A stretch of 64,000 nucleotides of DNA. It comes from Burkholderia sp. Ax-1719 (GTDB lineage: Bacteria; Pseudomonadota; Gammaproteobacteria; Burkholderiales; Burkholderiaceae). Within the stretch, counting starts at the first letter, position 1, and each line of letters opens with the position of its first letter. Position numbers and translations under genes: made by a program. Of the stretch, positions 60,909 to 64,000 are shown piece by piece. The stretch is from contig NZ_VWWJ01000010.1 in the NCBI RefSeq assembly GCF_011753055.1, positions 62,001 to 126,000 of the forward strand, read 5' to 3'. Under the pieces are notes generated by a model, which worked only from the letters and a program-made list of their open reading frames with translations, did not search any database and had not been told where the DNA came from.

Positions 60909-63662
60909 TTAGCTGATCTTCTTGAAAAAATTCACCGCCAGTGATTCGAACTGGTCGCCATTGATCGGCGGCAACTGCCCCGAGCCGTCGGTTTGCCCTT
61001 TGATGATGTCGCCAGCCGCCTTGCGAACCTCGCCTTCGTAGCCGCTCGCGGCTTGCCCGTCCGTTGCCCGCACGAGTTGCGGTACACGGCCCAGCGGCGC
61101 GTGATCGAACTTCGGCATGTCGGCGCTCATACTTGCGGCACCGGCCCACGTGTGTCCCGCGGCCTTGACCGTGAAATTGCCGGGACAGCCAAGCTCGATA
61201 TCGCCGCCATGCAGCTTCAGATAAGCCCCACCCGAGGTCACGAGCACGACTTGATCGCTGGCGGCGCCCGTGAGCTTGCCGCCCGCAGCGGTCAGCTGAA
61301 TATTCTTCGCCGAATCGATCTGCGTATCGTCAGCCTGGCTCTGCAATTTGACTTTGCCCTGATTGGCAACCGCCGATACGTCGTCGGCCTGCGCGAACAG
61401 TGCAACGCCATGCCCGGCCTGCAGGTTGATACGCTGGCCGCTGGTCACCTGAACATGCTGTTGCGCGACCTGGTCGATGTTCTCACCCGCATAAGTCACA
61501 TGGGTCTTTGGCGTCACGTGAGCAGCCCCAGCTTCGGCCCCGAACGCCATCAGCGGCTCGCCACCCGATGCCTGCCAGCCCTTGAGCGCCGATGCCACCG
61601 CGCTTTGGCCTGCCGCGTCCATCGCCTGGCCGCCGTGCTGTCCGGCGTAATCGCCCAGCGACTTGAACAGTTCCGTACACTCGCCGAGCAGCTGGATCAG
61701 TTCATCCCGATCGAGCTGATTGCCGCTCGCCTGCGCACGTGCGTAGGTCGTGAGCAGAATGCCCTGCGCGGCCCGTAGCGCGGCAGCGGCATCCGTACGC
61801 AACTCCGCGCCTTCGCCGCGATTTGCGCCTTGTCCGTTGTCACGCGGTTGCGTGAGATAGCCTAAATTCAGCTCCGAAAATTGATGCTGGCTGGTTAGCT
61901 GGGCGCTGATCTGCGCCGGTGTGTCGTCCAGGCGCAACTGGTTATAGCGCTGTCCCTTGATCTCTTTCGAGCGCAGCCCGGACAGATAGCGATTGCCCGG
62001 CAACGCACCCTTGCCACTGAACATCGACGCCGGCATGTTCCGGCCATTGATGAAGACGCCCGCGACATACATCCGGTCCGGATCGCCACCCACGAAATCC
62101 AGCAAGACCTCCATGCCTGCCCGCAGCGGCGTCTGCGCGCCATAGGTGTCGCCCGCCCAGTTGCCCAGCACGCGCGCCCAGGCGCTATCGGACGGAGTGC
62201 CGCTTGTGCCTGCGCCATTGGCGTGCGTGTGATCGTCAGGATCGAGTCCCTGGATCTGCACATTGACGCGGCCATATTCATCGCAATGCACTTCTTCGCC
62301 ATCGGGCGCCGTGACTGCGCCGACGATCGGGTGCACCGGCGGCAGGTCGACGTTCGGCTCGTATGTGGGCGTAAGCGGCGTACCGCGCGGCACTGCGCTA
62401 AAGGTATTTTCGTAGCGGCCCGAGCTTGCGTCATCCAGGGCAGAGGGCCGAGGGTACGGGTCGGGCGCCAATGGCGTCATTGCGAATGGCCAGCGGCTCG
62501 CCGCGAACAAGGCCTGCGCCCGCTCTCCCAGATCTTTCGGCAGATTGTTCTCGCCCCGGTGATGCAACGTCGTCACAACGAAGCTGCGCTTTTCTTCGGG
62601 CAGGCGGTCCAGTTCAGGATGTCCGGACACGCCGATCCAGAAGCCCACGGCAAGATCGCGCACGCCGCTGGCCGCATCGACACGCACCGACCGGGAACCA
62701 TGCGCGTTCAGCCGCGCAACGCCCAGTCGATCGTAGTCGCTCCATGAATCGGCCATGTGCGGTGAGTCGATGCGAGAGTCCGAGAGTAGACGTGCGAGAT
62801 CGTTACCAGCCACGCCTTGTTCGACGCTCGTGGGAACCTGTATTTCGTCGACGCGCCCTGGCTTCAGATCCCAACTCGTGCGCCTGATTGCGCCCGCCAC
62901 GATCTGCCGGCCAATGCACATCTGGGTAATCGAATCGGCCACGCCGATGGTCGCATCCGCGTGATAAGGCACTGTCCCCACGCTCGCCCGCGCCAGCCTT
63001 GTCGCGTCATCGAACAGCACTAGCGTATGGAACGGTTGTTCGGCGCTATCGCTCTGCCCCGTGCCACCGGCCTTTATGAACCACGCAATACCGTCACGCC
63101 GGCACAGACGGCGCACAAAGCTCGCGTCTGATTCGTTGAACTGCAAGGTCTGTTCGCGCACCGGATATTTCGCCGGGTCCAGTTGCGAGACATCGAGATC
63201 AAACGCGCCCGCCAGCGTCGTGCTGCGTGTACGCCATTCGCGCACGAGCGTCTGAAGGATATCGACGACATTCTTTTGCCGGAAGATACGTGTATTGGCG
63301 CGCCGTTCCATGATCGAAAGCGCGTCGCGAATCACCAGCTGATAGGTGGCGAGTGAGCCGTCGGACTCGCCCTCATAGGCATCGGTCACGATGGCGCAGA
63401 TCGAGTGCAGCTCTCCCTTGTCCGTGGCCAGTTGCACTGTAAGCGGCTGACCGAGAAAACTTTCAAGCGGTATGCCGATGCTTGTCGAGATGCAGGTCAA
63501 TTGTCCTTCGATTCCGCCGCACAGCACTTCACGTATATCGAGACGCTGCACGAGCAGTAAGCCCGCAAGCGTCTTTTGCGAACGGCTCCAGTACAGGCGG
63601 AAAGGACGACTCTCTTGCGACGGCAAGGCCCCGATAAAGACGCGAGGGATGGGATAATTCAC
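60909..63662 (-). CDS. vgrG: VgrG spike protein of type VI secretion
   Basis: A 917-residue VgrG. The gp27-like N-terminal half (QFNESDASFVRRLCRRDGIAW) is followed by the gp5-like OB fold (AVTAPDGEEVHCDEYGRVNV, WARVLGNWAG, GMEVLLDFVGGDPDRMYVAG). The beta-helical DUF2345 region follows (GIKAP-poor, LTAAGGKLTGAASDQVVLVT). A 75-residue tail after this may contact the effector. GTG is the start: it has GGGGA 7 bp upstream and begins at NYPIPRVFIGALP. It is the first gene of the module. Confidence 0.93.
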   Translation of the reverse strand: MNYPIPRVFIGALPSQESRPFRLYWSRSQKTLAGLLLVQRLDIREVLCGGIEGQLTCISTSIGIPLESFLGQPLTVQLATDKGELHSICAIVTDAYEGESDGSLATYQLVIRDALSIMERRANTRIFRQKNVVDILQTLVREWRTRSTTLAGAFDLDVSQLDPAKYPVREQTLQFNESDASFVRRLCRRDGIAWFIKAGGTGQSDSAEQPFHTLVLFDDATRLARASVGTVPYHADATIGVADSITQMCIGRQIVAGAIRRTSWDLKPGRVDEIQVPTSVEQGVAGNDLARLLSDSRIDSPHMADSWSDYDRLGVARLNAHGSRSVRVDAASGVRDLAVGFWIGVSGHPELDRLPEEKRSFVVTTLHHRGENNLPKDLGERAQALFAASRWPFAMTPLAPDPYPRPSALDDASSGRYENTFSAVPRGTPLTPTYEPNVDLPPVHPIVGAVTAPDGEEVHCDEYGRVNVQIQGLDPDDHTHANGAGTSGTPSDSAWARVLGNWAGDTYGAQTPLRAGMEVLLDFVGGDPDRMYVAGVFINGRNMPASMFSGKGALPGNRYLSGLRSKEIKGQRYNQLRLDDTPAQISAQLTSQHQFSELNLGYLTQPRDNGQGANRGEGAELRTDAAAALRAAQGILLTTYARAQASGNQLDRDELIQLLGECTELFKSLGDYAGQHGGQAMDAAGQSAVASALKGWQASGGEPLMAFGAEAGAAHVTPKTHVTYAGENIDQVAQQHVQVTSGQRINLQAGHGVALFAQADDVSAVANQGKVKLQSQADDTQIDSAKNIQLTAAGGKLTGAASDQVVLVTSGGAYLKLHGGDIELGCPGNFTVKAAGHTWAGAASMSADMPKFDHAPLGRVPQLVRATDGQAASGYEGEVRKAAGDIIKGQTDGSGQLPPINGDQFESLAVNFFKKIS

Positions 63663-64000
63663 GGCTTGTTCCCCGAATGCGGAATACGCATTGACGCAAA
63701 ATGCATAACTCGCGCGAGATGCTTATTTTTTGCGAGTATGCGTTTTAAATTCTTACGATGAATTTCACGTCAAATTATCAGGATGCCAAATTTCTGTCAA
63801 ATTTATGACGAACAGGAAAAAACTTCACTGCACTGAGTTAGATTTTCTTATCAAGAAGAAAATTTTCCCGAAACAAGTCATTGATCATTCGACAAAATTT
63901 CAACACCATCATCTATTCAGCATGTTTTGCCAGTAATTTTCATCCCGCATTTTTATTGAATAAAAATATTAAAACCATCTAATAAAAAATATAAATTTTA
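63663..64000. other. AT-rich stretch upstream of vgrG without a recognisable gene
   Basis: Composition changes abruptly from GC-rich to strongly AT-rich, with runs such as AATAAAAATATTAAAA at the very end. A small forward frame at 63730-63936 has no recognisable features. The part next to vgrG must hold its promoter and contains an inverted repeat, AATGCG-GAATA-CGCATT (63678-63694). The rest is probably foreign DNA. Confidence 0.65.

Noticed and set aside
63730..63936. A 68-codon frame in the AT-rich end
   Set aside because: No ribosome-binding site and no recognisable features; chance frames of this size are expected.
1..64000. CRISPR arrays, insertion sequences, integrases or prophage genes
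   Set aside because: No regularly spaced repeats, transposase or phage structural genes were seen apart from the VgrG/PAAR spike proteins, which belong to type VI secretion.

Overview
The window is high-GC chromosomal DNA with the gene content of a beta-proteobacterium of the family Burkholderiaceae, most likely Paraburkholderia, Burkholderia or Caballeronia. The evidence is the rpsU-yqeY-dnaG-rpoD cluster, a FolE2-type GTP cyclohydrolase, the beta-proteobacterial pair DUF2782-like protein plus APH-type homoserine kinase ThrB, a BPSS1780-type membrane protein, a DUF3563 protein, and many LysR regulators. Genes are dense, short Rho-independent terminators are frequent, and I see no insertion sequence, prophage or CRISPR array.

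Layout. 1-2.2 kb: the end of a plant-type ferredoxin reductase, a LysR regulator and a zinc-free quinone oxidoreductase. 2.2-7.0 kb: an Lrp/AsnC regulator with a VOC protein, divergent from a catabolic operon (diaminopropionate ammonia-lyase, M20 amidohydrolase, M20 carbamoylase-type hydrolase). 7.2-14.1 kb: a complete nucleoside salvage unit. A DeoR-type repressor faces a reverse-strand operon running from a Tsx-like outer-membrane channel through a NupC-type transporter, DeoC, DeoA and DeoB to cytidine deaminase, with a DeoR-like 16-bp palindrome at its promoter. 14.2-19.8 kb: a permease, an aminotransferase and an aldehyde dehydrogenase under a divergent AraC-type regulator, resembling amine or omega-amino-acid catabolism.

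19.9-32.5 kb is housekeeping: an odd tRNA gene with a CAU anticodon and a long variable arm, rpoD, dnaG, yqeY, rpsU, a BaiN-type flavoprotein, tsaD, folE2, dxs, ispA and xseB. 32.8-38.6 kb carries a standalone Rieske oxygenase, a two-domain sulfurtransferase, an LprI-like exported protein, a Tat-exported dienelactone hydrolase and a type II NADH dehydrogenase. 38.8-50.8 kb carries polA, a LOG-family protein, a LysR regulator with a split chromate transporter pair, a glutamine amidotransferase, an FAH-family enzyme, AMP nucleosidase, a DUF2782-like exported protein, thrB and a BPSS1780-type membrane protein. 50.9-56.4 kb carries a DUF3563 protein, a PHB-depolymerase-type esterase, a PAP2 phosphatase, ModE, a CHAD-domain protein and a YdcH/DUF465 protein.

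56.8-63.7 kb is an accessory type VI secretion module on the reverse strand: VgrG, a Tle3-like lipase effector, a Tla3-like (DUF2875) partner and a PAAR tip protein. It is bounded by a 470-bp gene-free stretch on one side and by strongly AT-rich DNA at the window end. The observations most worth a second look are the class II CAU tRNA, the type VI module without a recognisable immunity gene (its partner protein has two possible starts that give opposite topologies), a probable 1-bp frameshift at the start of the Tsx-like gene, and several palindromic operator candidates. All family calls come from reading the sequence; no database search was run.
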